This document shows, in pieces, positions 23,643 to 33,407 of a DNA stretch of 64,000 nucleotides. This DNA is from Methanothrix sp. (GTDB taxonomy: Archaea > Halobacteriota > Methanosarcinia > Methanotrichales > Methanotrichaceae). The notes below the pieces were generated by a model, which was not told the DNA's origin, made no database searches, and worked only from the letters and a program-made list of their open reading frames with translations. The translations under genes and the position numbers were made by a program. The stretch's first letter is position 1. Each line of letters starts with the position of its first letter. The stretch is taken from positions 24,364 to 88,363 of the forward strand of contig NZ_JASFYM010000008.1 of assembly GCF_030055635.1 (NCBI RefSeq). The letters run 5' to 3'.

Positions 23643-23924
23643 TCAGCTGCTAGCCGCGCTCAGCTGCTCTAGCTGTTCAGATAAGCGCCTGGCCCTTGTG
23701 AGGTGCACCTCCATCCGCCTCAGGAGAACATGTGGCGATTCAGAGGTTGTGGTACACAGCGCGGACCAGTACGATAACTCGCTCATGATTCCACGAACGT
23801 ACTCCTCGAGATGCGGTGAGAGCCTGTCCTTCTCGCGGAGCCTCTCGATGCTCTCCCATATTTTATCCTCTAGGCTGGCGATCTCGAGGAGGATCAGATT
23901 GAGCTGTCTCTCGACATCCTCCAT
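23643..23924 (-). CDS. small coiled-coil protein of unknown function
   Basis: The 93-residue protein is nearly all helix (MEDVERQLNLILLEIASLEDKIWESIERL, ARRLSEQLEQL) with heptad-like spacing. I do not recognise a family. ATG 23924 is chosen because GAGGTG lies six bases ahead; ATG 23930 would overlap that site. It follows rad50 on the same strand, at the position where archaeal herA-mre11-rad50 operons often carry nurA, but is separated by about 440 bases with two mobile elements and does not resemble NurA. Confidence 0.55.
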   Translation of the reverse strand: MEDVERQLNLILLEIASLEDKIWESIERLREKDRLSPHLEEYVRGIMSELSYWSALCTTTSESPHVLLRRMEVHLTRARRLSEQLEQLSAASS

Positions 23925-23993
23925 CTGCATCACCTCAGACGCACCTTTGTTAGCTTGGTTTTTGTTCACCGGCCACGGAAACGATTCGATGAA

Positions 23994-24117
23994 CGCTCTT
24001 GTGTGCTCAGCAACTTAGAGGTCTAGCAAGCAGGTTTCTGGAATCACACATTCATTTTCCAAGAACGCATAGCAGGACCGATGCCTCTTCTGGCAAGTCA
24101 TCATATGGATAAGAGCG
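23994..24117 (-). mobile_element. family A element, copy A5
   Basis: 124 bp, inverted relative to A1, with ends CGCTCTT / AAGAGCG and an exact 8-bp target duplication TCGATGAA (23986-23993 and 24118-24125). Confidence 0.88.
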
Positions 24118-24154
24118 TCGATGAATTCCATCTCAGAAATAAATGCCTCAGAGC

Positions 24155-24271
24155 TGCTTTGTTGGATAACCTCTCGAGATAATGTCCCTAGATATCGATT
24201 CTGATCTATCATCCACGCATTCCTGGAATCGCCTTCTGGTTGTGGATTTTCATTACCTATCCAACACAGCA
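24155..24271 (+). mobile_element. family B element, copy B3
   Basis: 117 bp with ends TGCTTTGTTGGATAA / ATCCAACACAGCA. An exact 9-bp duplication CCTCAGAGC flanks it (24146-24154 and 24272-24280). It lies 97 bases beyond the rad50 stop codon. Confidence 0.85.
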
Positions 24272-24368
24272 CCTCAGAGCGCAAAGCCACACGGATCCCG
24301 CGGACCTCATGTTAATGATACGAGGCACGAGATGCGCTCCAGAAGGTTCTGTGAGCCTTTTGGCGGTT

Positions 24369-27300
24369 TCACTGATAAACCACGCTGTTTCCCATGCCAT
24401 CCTCGCTAACCACTATCGTGCTGTCGAACTGGCCCTGTACATCGCTGATGTGGCTTATTGCAAACAGCTGGGGGAACCTAACTCCTAGGCTCCTTAGCAT
24501 GTTGATCATCCTCTCCCTGTGCTCGATATCCTGCGATCCGAAGACCTCGTCGAGTATCATGAATGAGTAGCCGCTCTCCTCTCCAGAGGATCTCATGAGG
24601 TACTCGCTTATCGCTATCCTCACAGAGAGTGCGATCATATCTATCTCTCCGCCTGAGAACCTCCATATCGGATAATCCGTGCCCCTGTCATCGATGAGTA
24701 TGTTGAAGTTCTCGTCTATCTTGAGGATGCTGTACTTGCCTGTGACCTCCTCCATTATCCTGGCCGCATTCTGGGCGATCTCATCCCTCACCCTCACCAG
24801 GAGCGCATCCATGAATCTCACAAGCATGTCCCTGACTGTGGATATCACCTGAGCTCTCCTGTTGAACTCATCTAGCTCCCTCTCCAGATCCCTCTTTCTC
24901 TTCAGATCCTCATTCAGCTTTGAGAGGTTCCACTCCAACATCCTCAGTTCATCGCGCATCCTGACGTATTCCTCGTTTGTGAGTCTCAGTCTCTCTTCTG
25001 CATCCGTGAGTCTCTTCGTAGCGTTCTCGTAATCTGCATCGCTGTAGCCCAGATCTGCAAGTTGCCTGCTGAGCTCATCTCTCTGTGCGTGCAGCCTCTT
25101 CAGATCAGCCTCTGCCTCGAGCATTCTGGATCTTGATAAATCCTCACCTGCGATCTCGATCCTCAGGCTGTTCGCGATCGATTCGATCTCAGCAAGCCTT
25201 GCAGCCTCAGCTCTGAGCCTCTCGTATTCATCCGGATTGAATCCAAGATCTGATAGATCTTTTTCAACCTTCAGGAGATCTCCATCCAGCCTCCGGACTC
25301 TCGCTCTCAGGGTCTCCAGATGCTCCTCGAGGCCCTTAATCTCGCCTGCTCGCTGAAGCAGAAGCCTGTATCTCTCATGGAGGCTCTGGAGATCCGACAG
25401 GGTCGATTTCAAACGAAGGTACGAACGCTCGTCATAATCTAGAATGGAGATGCCCCTCGAGAGTTCGAGGATCCTCTCATCCAGCGCAGACACCCTCTCT
25501 CTGGTTTTCCTGAGATCGCTCTCCAGTCCTGGGAGGGTTTCGAGGCGTGCAAGGAGCTTCGCCCTCTCATCGATGATCTCATCATAATCTGTAAGAGAGC
25601 GCTTTACCTCTTCGTATCTCTCCGGATCATAATCGACCAGCCCCATGGCATTGATCTCGCCATCCAGCTCTGAGATTCTTTCCTCGATCTCTGAGAGCTG
25701 GAGCCTGACCTCTCTCTGCTCAGCCTCAAGCGATGCGAGAGCGCTTCTTCTCCGGCTCAGCGATTCTGCGGATGCCCTGAGGCTCTCCTTGAGATGCTGC
25801 GCGTGTTTGATGCGCGCGTTCAAATCCAGAAGCTCAGCCGCAGCCCTCTCACAGTCCCTCCTGTATCTGGAGATCTCATCTCTGTACTTCTCCGTGAGTC
25901 GGGTGTACTGATCGCCCAGAGGGCGCTCGCATGTCGGGCAGGGGCTATCCTCACCAAGGTTTTCGATCCGCCTGAGGCTGTTCCGAGACTCAAGCATCCT
26001 GGACTCTGCGAGATTGCGGATGCTCTCGATCTCTGTCCTCTTTCGATTCAGGGTGTCTGTGAGATCCTCTAACTGGATCTCCTTATCCCTGAGCTCTTCC
26101 TCCTCCCGGGCGAGATCGCCGATCTCGGAGATCTTTTTTTGAATCTGATTAAATCGCTTCAGGAGCTGGGCATGCCTTTCGATGTGCGTCTTTTTCTCAG
26201 ACAGCAGCTCATCAAGCCTGCGGCGCCTCTCTTTTGCTCTTTCAAGCTTCTCCAGCTCCCCCTTCAGCGAATCCAGGAGAGATAGCCTGCGCTCAAGACC
26301 TGGGAGCGATCTTCTGGCATCGCGCAGCTCTCTGACGATGCCTGCTTTCTCACTGTAGCCTCTCAAAAGCGCGGATCTCTCAGCATCCATGCCCGCGATG
26401 GAGGAGGCGTGCGACATGAATTTCTCTCTCTTCCTCTCGAGCTCCTCCAGCTCCCTCACCGTGCTCACATAGAGATCCTCCTTCTCTCTGAGGCTCTCCA
26501 TCTCAGTGCGGTATCTGTAGAGCTCATCGAGCCTGGCTTCAAGCTCCTTCAGCGAGCGTAGCGTCTCTCTTCTCTCCACCTGAATTCTCATCAGGCTCGA
26601 GCTCAGCCGCTCGTAGTCTCTCCGAGCTGCCTCCAGCTCATTGAGTCTCTCCCTCATCTCATTCAGACGCCTCAGATCGGAGGCGAGCTCCTCCAGCTTT
26701 CTCTTCTTCCTCTCAATCCCCTCGAGCCTGGCGCGCTCCTCTCTGACCGTTCTCTCTCTGTCCGCGATGTAGCCCTGAATGTGCTCGATCTCTCTCCTCA
26801 GATGCTCATGCTCCCGTCTCTTCTGCTCGAGGAGCTGGAGATCCCTGCCGGCCGTCTCCCTTTCCCTTTCAGCATCTCTGAGCGACATCTCCCTTCTGCT
26901 CAGCTCTGCTCTGGCCGATGCCTCCTGCGCCCTGATCTCCTCGATCCTCCTCTCCACATCGCCCAGCTCCGAGAGCGCTCCGGAGGCCAGGTTGACCTCT
27001 GTCTCGATCTCCCTCAGATCCTCCTTCGTGATCTCGAGCCCGATCTCGCGTATGTCCTCAAGGCCGAGGAGCTTCAGCAGGTAATCCCTCTTTCCGGCTC
27101 CCCCCTCTCTTATCAGATTATCAAGATCCTTCTGTTTCGCGTAGAAGGTCCTCATGAAGTCCTGGAAGCTTATCCTTATCAGCCTGGAGAGGTGAGCATC
27201 AACCTCGCGCACGCCCTTGGCGACCTGCTGGCCGTTTATGCAGAGGGATGCATCGGGCAGCATGCCCTTCCCCTTCATGATTCTCGATATGAGGATCTCC

Positions 27301-27545
27301 TTTTTTCCAATGGATAGTGTTAGATGAACCTCCACCGGTTCCTCCGGCCTCGCATTGACATTCTTTATGAACTTCCTCTCCACAGTTGATGCCCTGTTGC
27401 CGTAGAGCGCCCAGGCTATCGCCTCGACGATCGTGCTCTTGCCGGCTCCATTCCCTCCGATGATGCCCGTGAGCCCGTCCTGGAAAGTTATGTCCGCCTG
27501 CCTGTACTTCTTGAAGTTTCGCAGCACCAGCCTATTGAGATGCAT
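24369..27545 (-). CDS. rad50: DNA double-strand break repair ATPase Rad50
   Basis: The 1058-residue SMC-like protein pairs with Mre11 to tether and process broken DNA ends. The N-terminal ATPase half has the Walker A GGNGAGKST; two long coiled-coil arms flank the zinc hook CPTC at about residues 536-539; the C-terminal half has signature WRFSGGEIDM, Walker B FMILDEVFGSQD and a switch His (AISHI). It overlaps the end of mre11 by 14 bases, so translation is probably coupled. Coiled-coil regions are very rich in Glu, Arg and Leu, and produce long false frames on the other strand. Confidence 0.96.
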   Translation of the reverse strand: MHLNRLVLRNFKKYRQADITFQDGLTGIIGGNGAGKSTIVEAIAWALYGNRASTVERKFIKNVNARPEEPVEVHLTLSIGKKEILISRIMKGKGMLPDASLCINGQQVAKGVREVDAHLSRLIRISFQDFMRTFYAKQKDLDNLIREGGAGKRDYLLKLLGLEDIREIGLEITKEDLREIETEVNLASGALSELGDVERRIEEIRAQEASARAELSRREMSLRDAERERETAGRDLQLLEQKRREHEHLRREIEHIQGYIADRERTVREERARLEGIERKKRKLEELASDLRRLNEMRERLNELEAARRDYERLSSSLMRIQVERRETLRSLKELEARLDELYRYRTEMESLREKEDLYVSTVRELEELERKREKFMSHASSIAGMDAERSALLRGYSEKAGIVRELRDARRSLPGLERRLSLLDSLKGELEKLERAKERRRRLDELLSEKKTHIERHAQLLKRFNQIQKKISEIGDLAREEEELRDKEIQLEDLTDTLNRKRTEIESIRNLAESRMLESRNSLRRIENLGEDSPCPTCERPLGDQYTRLTEKYRDEISRYRRDCERAAAELLDLNARIKHAQHLKESLRASAESLSRRRSALASLEAEQREVRLQLSEIEERISELDGEINAMGLVDYDPERYEEVKRSLTDYDEIIDERAKLLARLETLPGLESDLRKTRERVSALDERILELSRGISILDYDERSYLRLKSTLSDLQSLHERYRLLLQRAGEIKGLEEHLETLRARVRRLDGDLLKVEKDLSDLGFNPDEYERLRAEAARLAEIESIANSLRIEIAGEDLSRSRMLEAEADLKRLHAQRDELSRQLADLGYSDADYENATKRLTDAEERLRLTNEEYVRMRDELRMLEWNLSKLNEDLKRKRDLERELDEFNRRAQVISTVRDMLVRFMDALLVRVRDEIAQNAARIMEEVTGKYSILKIDENFNILIDDRGTDYPIWRFSGGEIDMIALSVRIAISEYLMRSSGEESGYSFMILDEVFGSQDIEHRERMINMLRSLGVRFPQLFAISHISDVQGQFDSTIVVSEDGMGNSVVYQ

Positions 27546-28659
27546 CCATACCCTCTGTGCCTCTCCTATCTATCACCTTTCTGATCAGCTCGGTACCGTA
27601 GCTCATGACATCCTGCCTGATTGCATTCGGTATCTTTTCCATCTCGGCCTCCAGGAAGCGCATAAACTCAAGATCGAGGCGCTCCGGAGGTTTTATATCC
27701 TCAGCTCTTCCGACCTCATCGTACTCAGGTTTTATCTTGAGGCAAAACATCGAGGACGCAAGCCTGCTCAGCCTTCTCTGGTCCATCCTTCTGTACGCGG
27801 CTCTGTTTACCCTCCTGAGGTCGACGCGGACGATTTTATTTTTATCCTCTCCACACTTCTCCTCGATGAGATCCAGTATCTCCTCAGCGGTCTTTCCAGA
27901 GCAGTCCAGCTCCACGACCCTCATCCCGACGTTCGGCACCCCGATGCTCTCCACCTCTCCAGTGCTCAGATCCACCATCAGAGCTCCCTTTCTCTGGGGA
28001 GCCTCGTTGAAGTTGAAGTACTCGATCGAGCCGCTGTACCAGGTGTTTTGAGCAATCCTCCTCTGATCGTGATAGTGTCCGAGCGCGATGTAGCTGAAAT
28101 CGCTCTTCAGGAAGCTGTCGCTGACGATGTGCTCTCCCACCGTGTTCATGCTCTGATCACGCAGCGCCTCCACGAGTCCATGCATCACCAGCACATCCGA
28201 ACCACACATATCGATCTTTCTGAACTCCTCCAGGTAGTCCTCCTGGGTGAAGCAGAATGGTATGCAGTGGAAGACATGATCTCCGACCTCGAATCGCTCG
28301 TATCTGTATCTGTGGGCGATATAAACGTCCTCCATTCCATCGTATAGGTAGAACGGGCTCAGCGCCGAGTAGCTCTTGGGGGCATCATGATTCCCGCTTA
28401 TCACAATCACAGGGATGCCGGCGTTGCTTAGGCTCTCAAGAGACTGCTTGAATACACAGAGCGGTCTTATCCTGGGACGGACGTGGTGGAATACATCGCC
28501 AGCATGCACCACCGCATCAGGCTTGAGCTCTATTATCCTCTCGATGGCTCGCCTGAAGTCCCTGTATATGCACTCCTCCATGAGGTTCCTGCCCTTCTCG
28601 TCCATCCTGCTGAAGCTCTGGAAGCCGAGATGGGTGTCTGCGATGTGGACAACTCTCAA
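27532..28659 (-). CDS. mre11: DNA repair nuclease Mre11
   Basis: The 375-residue protein has all phosphoesterase motifs for the two-metal site: HIADTHLGFQ, HAGDVFHH, VISGNHDAPKS, MHGL and LGHYHDQR. It nicks and resects DNA ends within the complex with Rad50; the C-terminal 80 residues provide the Rad50-binding helices. It lies nine bases after herA and overlaps rad50. This herA-mre11-rad50 order is common in archaea. Confidence 0.96.
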   Translation of the reverse strand: MRVVHIADTHLGFQSFSRMDEKGRNLMEECIYRDFRRAIERIIELKPDAVVHAGDVFHHVRPRIRPLCVFKQSLESLSNAGIPVIVISGNHDAPKSYSALSPFYLYDGMEDVYIAHRYRYERFEVGDHVFHCIPFCFTQEDYLEEFRKIDMCGSDVLVMHGLVEALRDQSMNTVGEHIVSDSFLKSDFSYIALGHYHDQRRIAQNTWYSGSIEYFNFNEAPQRKGALMVDLSTGEVESIGVPNVGMRVVELDCSGKTAEEILDLIEEKCGEDKNKIVRVDLRRVNRAAYRRMDQRRLSRLASSMFCLKIKPEYDEVGRAEDIKPPERLDLEFMRFLEAEMEKIPNAIRQDVMSYGTELIRKVIDRRGTEGMDASQ

Positions 28660-28668
28660 ACTATCCCC

Positions 28669-30216
28669 TCAGTCCGGTGTCGGTCTGAATGATCTTCTTA
28701 CTGGGGCGCTCGGCCGGAGCCGCTCTATGTAATCCTCGTACCTGTGGATCCTCGCAGGTATCGGGAAGGGCACGTTCAGCGTGCTTATGATCGCCTCCCC
28801 CTTCTCCAGAGTCTGGATCTCAACATCCAGCGACGAAAGATCCTGCTTCGCAGACTCCTCCACGCGCATCCTGTCGTTCCTGTCTGCGAGCCCCATCACG
28901 ACCATCGTGTTGAACTGCGATAGAAGCTCCCTGTCTATCAGCTTTGGCTGCTGGGTTATCGCGCAAAGGCCCACGCCGAACTTCCGGCCCTCTCTGGCGA
29001 TCTCCTCGAAGCGCGCTATCCTGCTGTCACTCCCAAGAACCCTCTGCGCCTCCTCGATGACGATCATGCACTTCTTTCTGCCCTCCTCCTCGTTTCTGTA
29101 CTCCTCCATTATCCGTCTGGATATCAATGACAGAAGGAAGAGCTCGCTGCTCTCGCTCAGGTTGGGGATGTCGATAAGCACGACCCTCCCGCTCTTTATC
29201 CCCTCGATTATCCCCGGGATGCTGGAGTCTTCAGAGGATTTTATATATTTATTTCTTGAAAGTATGTTCTCCAGCTTCCTGATAAGAACGCCGACCGTCT
29301 TCTCTGATAACTTCGCCTTTTCTGTCAGCACCTCTCTGCCCTTCTCATCGAGGATCTCATCTATCCACGAATCCCCCTCGAAGATCCGCTCAAGGCTGTC
29401 CAGGGCGTCCATCTGCGCACCGGTCCAGTCGTGCAGCACCTTGATGTCCTCCGGCAGTATATCCTTTCTGGAGATCCTGAGCTCGCTGACCTCCGGGAGG
29501 CTGCAATTCCTCGGCTCGGTGGAGTAGCATTTCAGGCTTGATAAGTACGGGGTGAGGTGAAGAAGCCCCTTGGCGTTCTTGCTGCCTCTCAGGTACTCTC
29601 CATGGGGATCGACTATGAGGAGGCCGAACTCGGATCTGTTCTCGGAGGCCAGCTTCATGCATGAGGCTGCGAAGACCTTCATGAAGTTGGACTTGCCCAT
29701 TCCAGTGGTCGCGAATATGCCCATGTGATGGTCCATCACGCTGCTGTGAAGCGCCACGGCCACATCTGTATCCCTGCTGCCGTTTCTCAGGACGCCGACC
29801 TCGATATCGCCCATGGTCTCCTTTAAAAAATCGAACTCTTTCGCCTCTGTCCTCTTCACCCTGGAGAATTTGGTGGGTATGGTCTTCGCCTTTCTGAATG
29901 CGCCCTTTCTTTTAGTTTGATCGCGGGGTATGCATCCGAGCGGCTCTGCGATGACCCTGTTGAAGATCTGCTCCTCATCATAGAGCTCCGTGCCCCTGAT
30001 ACTCGTATCCCATCTCCCATCGTAGTTCGAGTCGTGCTGCACATTGACTACACGGGCGAGAAAGAGCATATCCCTGTCCTCCACAGTGAAGATCTCCCCC
30101 ACATCTGCCTTCTCATCATATGGTATTACAAACTCGTATGAGCGCACGTCCTTTGCGAGTATTCTGTACGCATTTCCTGGCATGCTCTTCAGCACCATCC
30201 TCTCCGTGGAACTCAA
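28669..30216 (-). CDS. herA: HerA-type DNA translocase ATPase
   Basis: The 515-residue hexameric ATPase moves along DNA and works with the NurA nuclease and Mre11-Rad50 in end resection. It has the N-terminal beta-barrel, Walker A ATTGMGKSN (about residue 173), LIVDPHGEY, Walker B CMIVIEEAQ, and the Arg-finger region LLSQFNTMVVMGLADRNDR. TTG 30216 with GGGGAT six bases ahead is the likely start; ATG 30198 is also in frame. No nurA is found in this window. Confidence 0.93.
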   Translation of the reverse strand: MSSTERMVLKSMPGNAYRILAKDVRSYEFVIPYDEKADVGEIFTVEDRDMLFLARVVNVQHDSNYDGRWDTSIRGTELYDEEQIFNRVIAEPLGCIPRDQTKRKGAFRKAKTIPTKFSRVKRTEAKEFDFLKETMGDIEVGVLRNGSRDTDVAVALHSSVMDHHMGIFATTGMGKSNFMKVFAASCMKLASENRSEFGLLIVDPHGEYLRGSKNAKGLLHLTPYLSSLKCYSTEPRNCSLPEVSELRISRKDILPEDIKVLHDWTGAQMDALDSLERIFEGDSWIDEILDEKGREVLTEKAKLSEKTVGVLIRKLENILSRNKYIKSSEDSSIPGIIEGIKSGRVVLIDIPNLSESSELFLLSLISRRIMEEYRNEEEGRKKCMIVIEEAQRVLGSDSRIARFEEIAREGRKFGVGLCAITQQPKLIDRELLSQFNTMVVMGLADRNDRMRVEESAKQDLSSLDVEIQTLEKGEAIISTLNVPFPIPARIHRYEDYIERLRPSAPVRRSFRPTPD

Positions 30217-30521
30217 GGCGATCCCCTTCCTTTCTGAACGTCATTCATCTTTGAACTTTGTGATGCCTGGAATGGGTTGTAGGCGCGGACCGCTGGAGAG
30301 GCTGCACGCAGGGCCTCTGACACAGACCCTCATGCTATGTGGGGGACGGCAGGGCGCAAACTCCGGCCTTCGGGCCGAACAGAAAACCATCTCGGCTCAC
30401 CTCCGCAGACTATCGGAGATCTGGATTGGGCAGAGTTTCTGGGATTCATTGGGGTTCTTTTCTCTCTATCAATCCACTAATTCAACTGGATGAGCCACTG
30501 CCTCATCAGTATCGAGAGCCT
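30217..30521. other. intergenic region with one IS605-like hairpin
   Basis: The gap between herA and the VIT-family gene holds GGGCGCAAA followed by CCGGCC-TTCG-GGCCG (30364-30377), nearly the same as the structure at 21931, but with a stem shortened to five pairs. Nothing else is recognised. Confidence 0.4.
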
Positions 30522-31115
30522 TTACAGCGAATCCGGAGATACGGCAAGGCTCACGATTATTATGGTCAGAACGCCGACAAGCAGCATCTTCAGACCGCTT
30601 ATCAGCGCCACCTCCTCGCTTATTCTGGCCAGGAAGAGCCCGAGGAGAAATAGCACGACCAGCCCCAGGGCGAGCGACATCATTGCTGCAGCGCTCATGC
30701 TTATCAGCGGGACCATGAAGAACGGTGAGATCAGGAGGAGGGCTGCGATCGCCGGGCTCAGGCCGTCGACGAGCGCGACCGCGATGCTCGCAGTTCTGAA
30801 TGCCCTGACGACGTGCGTGCCATCGAGATCTCTGAGCATTGCGGATTCGAGCTTCCGGATGTCCCTCATCCTTTCAGCCCTCTCGGCCATGTAAGCGCCG
30901 CTCATTCCAGATATGCCCATCGCTATGCTTCCTCCCACTCCGGCGGTTATCACAAATCCGGAATCCTGGACGCCTGAGAGGTACGCTCCGAGAACCACGC
31001 CCATGATCGTGAGAACGCCATCAAATGCGTTCATCACGAAAAGACGCCTGGCTATCTCCAGAGCGCCGCTGGCTTTGAGGTACCTCCTGTAAAGCTCTAT
31101 GCGCGAGGTCACCAC
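30522..31115 (-). CDS. VIT/CCC1-family membrane protein
   Basis: The 197-residue protein has five predicted membrane helices and the family pattern FDGVLTIMGVVLGAYLSG followed by GGSIAMGISGMSGAYMAERAE, as in archaeal relatives of the vacuolar iron transporter. Members move Fe2+ or Mn2+, but substrate is unproven for this branch. The family Glu/Met-rich cytosolic loop is short here. It is single, with a 3-prime end facing herA. Confidence 0.85.
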   Translation of the reverse strand: MVTSRIELYRRYLKASGALEIARRLFVMNAFDGVLTIMGVVLGAYLSGVQDSGFVITAGVGGSIAMGISGMSGAYMAERAERMRDIRKLESAMLRDLDGTHVVRAFRTASIAVALVDGLSPAIAALLLISPFFMVPLISMSAAAMMSLALGLVVLFLLGLFLARISEEVALISGLKMLLVGVLTIIIVSLAVSPDSL

Positions 31116-31275
31116 GATCTACCACACAGGAGATGATTCACAGGATCTTTAACGTTTTGAATCCGGGATACGCGCGACCTCAGGATGGGCTCACGGATTT
31201 TCTGGCGAGCTCGAACTATTGAAAGTCCAGTCAGAAATCAACACCTACTGACACAGTACCTCACGAAATCACCAA

Positions 31276-31394
31276 CGCTCTCATACATATGATGACTTCC
31301 AGAGGAGGTGCTGGTCCTGCTATGCGCTTTTGGAAAATGAATGTGCGATTCCAGCAACCTGCTTGACCTCTAAGTTGCTGAAAACGCAAAAGCG
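31276..31394 (+). mobile_element. family A element, copy A6
   Basis: 119 bp; left end CGCTCTCAT, right end eroded to AAAAGCG. Duplication ATCACCAA (31268-31275) and ATCACCAG (31395-31402), seven of eight. Confidence 0.75.
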
Positions 31395-31512
31395 ATCACC
31401 AGGGAGACATGTCCCAGTGGATGAATGGCTTACAGGCACGCTCATCCAGAAGGACGGATGCATTCTCGCAGAAGGCTTAAAAGTTGTGTGATTTATCTCC
31501 TGAAGGGGGTCG

Positions 31513-32925
31513 GTGAACATAGAGAACCTCTGCGCATCTCTGAGGAAGCTGGCTGAGGATGGTGCGGATGCGATCTCCAGGGCGGGGGATGTCCTGGTTG
31601 TATCGCATATCGATGCTGATGGTCTGACCGCAGCTGGAGTGATATGCACAGCCCTCTCGAGAAAGGGCATGGATTACACACCTCTCTTCTTCAAGCAGCT
31701 TACTAAAAACGAGCTCGAGAGCATCGCAGATGTGGGATCAGATCTGGTGATCTTCACAGATCTTGGAAGCGGCATCATCCAGGAGATCTCGGCTCTTGAT
31801 ATCAAAGCTGTTATCGCTGACCACCACCGTCCTGGAAGCACTGAGCGGTACAGGGGAATAGTGCACATCAATCCACATCTTCTTGGCGGGGATGGCGCGA
31901 CCCAGATAAGCGGCAGCGGGGCCGCATTCCTTCTCGCGAATGCTCTGGGGAAGAACGAGGATCTATCTGCGCTCGCTGTGGTTGGCGCAGTCGGCGATCT
32001 CCAGGATCTCTCGTCTGGCAGGCTCGTCGGTCTCAACCGCAGGATAATCGATACAGGCTCGAGAGCAGGCGTTCTGTCCTTCGGCCCGGATCTCAGGCTC
32101 TTCGGCAAGCAGACGCGTCCTGTATTCAAGATGCTCGAGTACTCCACAGATCCTTACATTCCCGGATTATCGGGGGATGAGGAGGCGTGCATCTCCTTCC
32201 TGAAGGAGATAGGGATACGGCTCGGCGGGGAGCGGTGGAGGAGGTGGATAGATCTCGACCGGGATGAGCGCGCGAGGGTTGTCTCCGCGCTGATCCGTCA
32301 TGGTTTGCGTTCTGGCATTCCTGGATTCAGGCTTGAGCGTCTCGTCGGGGAGGTATACACGCTCACGCGTGAGAGGGAGGGCACGGAGCTCAGGGATGCG
32401 AGCGAATTCTCCACCCTGCTGAACGCCACGGCTAGGTACGGCCACTCCAAGATCGGCTTGGATGTATGCCTCGGCGACAGGGATGGGGCGCTTGAGGAGG
32501 CGAGGCTTCTTCTGAGCCAGCACAGGCAGAACCTTCTCAATGGCATCAAGCTTGTGAAGGAGCGCGGTCTGATACAGCTGTCGAACATACAGTACTTCGA
32601 TGCGGGTGAGGATATACTCGATACCATAGTGGGCATCGTGGCGGGGATGGTATTTCAGATAGCAGACAGATCGAAGCCCATTCTGGCATTCGCATCCACT
32701 CCGGATGGCATGCTCAAGGTCTCGGCGCGGGGAACACAGGACCTTGTGAGAGCAGGCCTGGATCTTTCGCGTGCGGTCTCTGCATCAGCCGGTGATGTCG
32801 GCGGCGTCGGAGGAGGCCACAGCATCGCAGCCGGTGCCACAATACCCCCACAGAGCAGGGATGAGTTCCTCTCGATCATTGACAGAATCGTCGGGGAGCA
32901 GCTGAGGAGAAACCAGAGCGCTTGA
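31513..32925 (+). CDS. RecJ-like DHH-family nuclease
   Basis: The 470-residue protein has the DHH phosphoesterase signature: VVSHIDADGLTAAGV (motif I), IFTDLGSG (II), IADHHRPGS (III), IVHINPHLLGG, and DHHA1 motif GGVGGGHSIAAGATIP. Archaeal RecJ-like proteins are either single-strand exonucleases tied to the GINS/replisome (GAN) or Okazaki/repair nucleases; this could be the GAN type, but that is inference. Start GTG 31513 has an AGGGGGT site a few bases ahead. It is one of two DHH proteins in the window. Confidence 0.88.
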   Translation: MNIENLCASLRKLAEDGADAISRAGDVLVVSHIDADGLTAAGVICTALSRKGMDYTPLFFKQLTKNELESIADVGSDLVIFTDLGSGIIQEISALDIKAVIADHHRPGSTERYRGIVHINPHLLGGDGATQISGSGAAFLLANALGKNEDLSALAVVGAVGDLQDLSSGRLVGLNRRIIDTGSRAGVLSFGPDLRLFGKQTRPVFKMLEYSTDPYIPGLSGDEEACISFLKEIGIRLGGERWRRWIDLDRDERARVVSALIRHGLRSGIPGFRLERLVGEVYTLTREREGTELRDASEFSTLLNATARYGHSKIGLDVCLGDRDGALEEARLLLSQHRQNLLNGIKLVKERGLIQLSNIQYFDAGEDILDTIVGIVAGMVFQIADRSKPILAFASTPDGMLKVSARGTQDLVRAGLDLSRAVSASAGDVGGVGGGHSIAAGATIPPQSRDEFLSIIDRIVGEQLRRNQSA

Positions 32926-32963
32926 ATGCGGGGATCCTCGCCAGGCGCCGTTAGGACTCGGAT

Positions 32964-33407
32964 CTACACAGGAGGCAGGTAGCCGGACTCCACAGCATGG
33001 TTCTTGGCAACCAGCAACCTTTCGTCCATGCTGAAGTTTCCTATGAACATGTGTGTGATCGTCGACTGCTCCTCCCTTGGCTGCTCGCGCTCCTCATCGT
33101 ACACAACATAGCCCATCCTGCCCATACCGCTGAAGTTCGCGTTTATGACCAGCTCGGTCCAGCTCGGGAACATCCTGAGATCCATGCGCGATGAAAGCCT
33201 GCTGCAGTCCTCGAACTCCTTCTCACCGACCATGCTCAGATTGTAGTTCATGAAGCGCGTGCTCTCCCTGAACTTCTGGTCGTAGGTGAAGAGATGAGCC
33301 TCAGGGTCTGTCTTCGATCCCAGACGAATAATCGGCTGCGACTGGGCGATGCCGAGAACCATCAGTATCAAAGCTATCGCCACTAGCCTCCTACATCTTG
33401 GCATCAC
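32964..33407 (-). CDS. small secreted protein of unknown function
   Basis: The 147-residue product has a signal peptide (RRLVAIALILMVLGIAQSQ) and about 120 mature residues with two sequons and no cysteine beyond one. The middle reads MDLRMFPSWTELVINANFSGMGRMGYVVYDEE, suggesting a beta-sandwich. I do not recognise a family. It is convergent with the DHH gene, 38 bases apart. Confidence 0.6.
   Translation of the reverse strand: MMPRCRRLVAIALILMVLGIAQSQPIIRLGSKTDPEAHLFTYDQKFRESTRFMNYNLSMVGEKEFEDCSRLSSRMDLRMFPSWTELVINANFSGMGRMGYVVYDEEREQPREEQSTITHMFIGNFSMDERLLVAKNHAVESGYLPPV

Noticed and set aside
27433..28347. Long plus-strand frame of about 300 codons across rad50/mre11
   Set aside because: It is antisense to strongly conserved mre11 and rad50 motifs and has no ribosome site or family resemblance.
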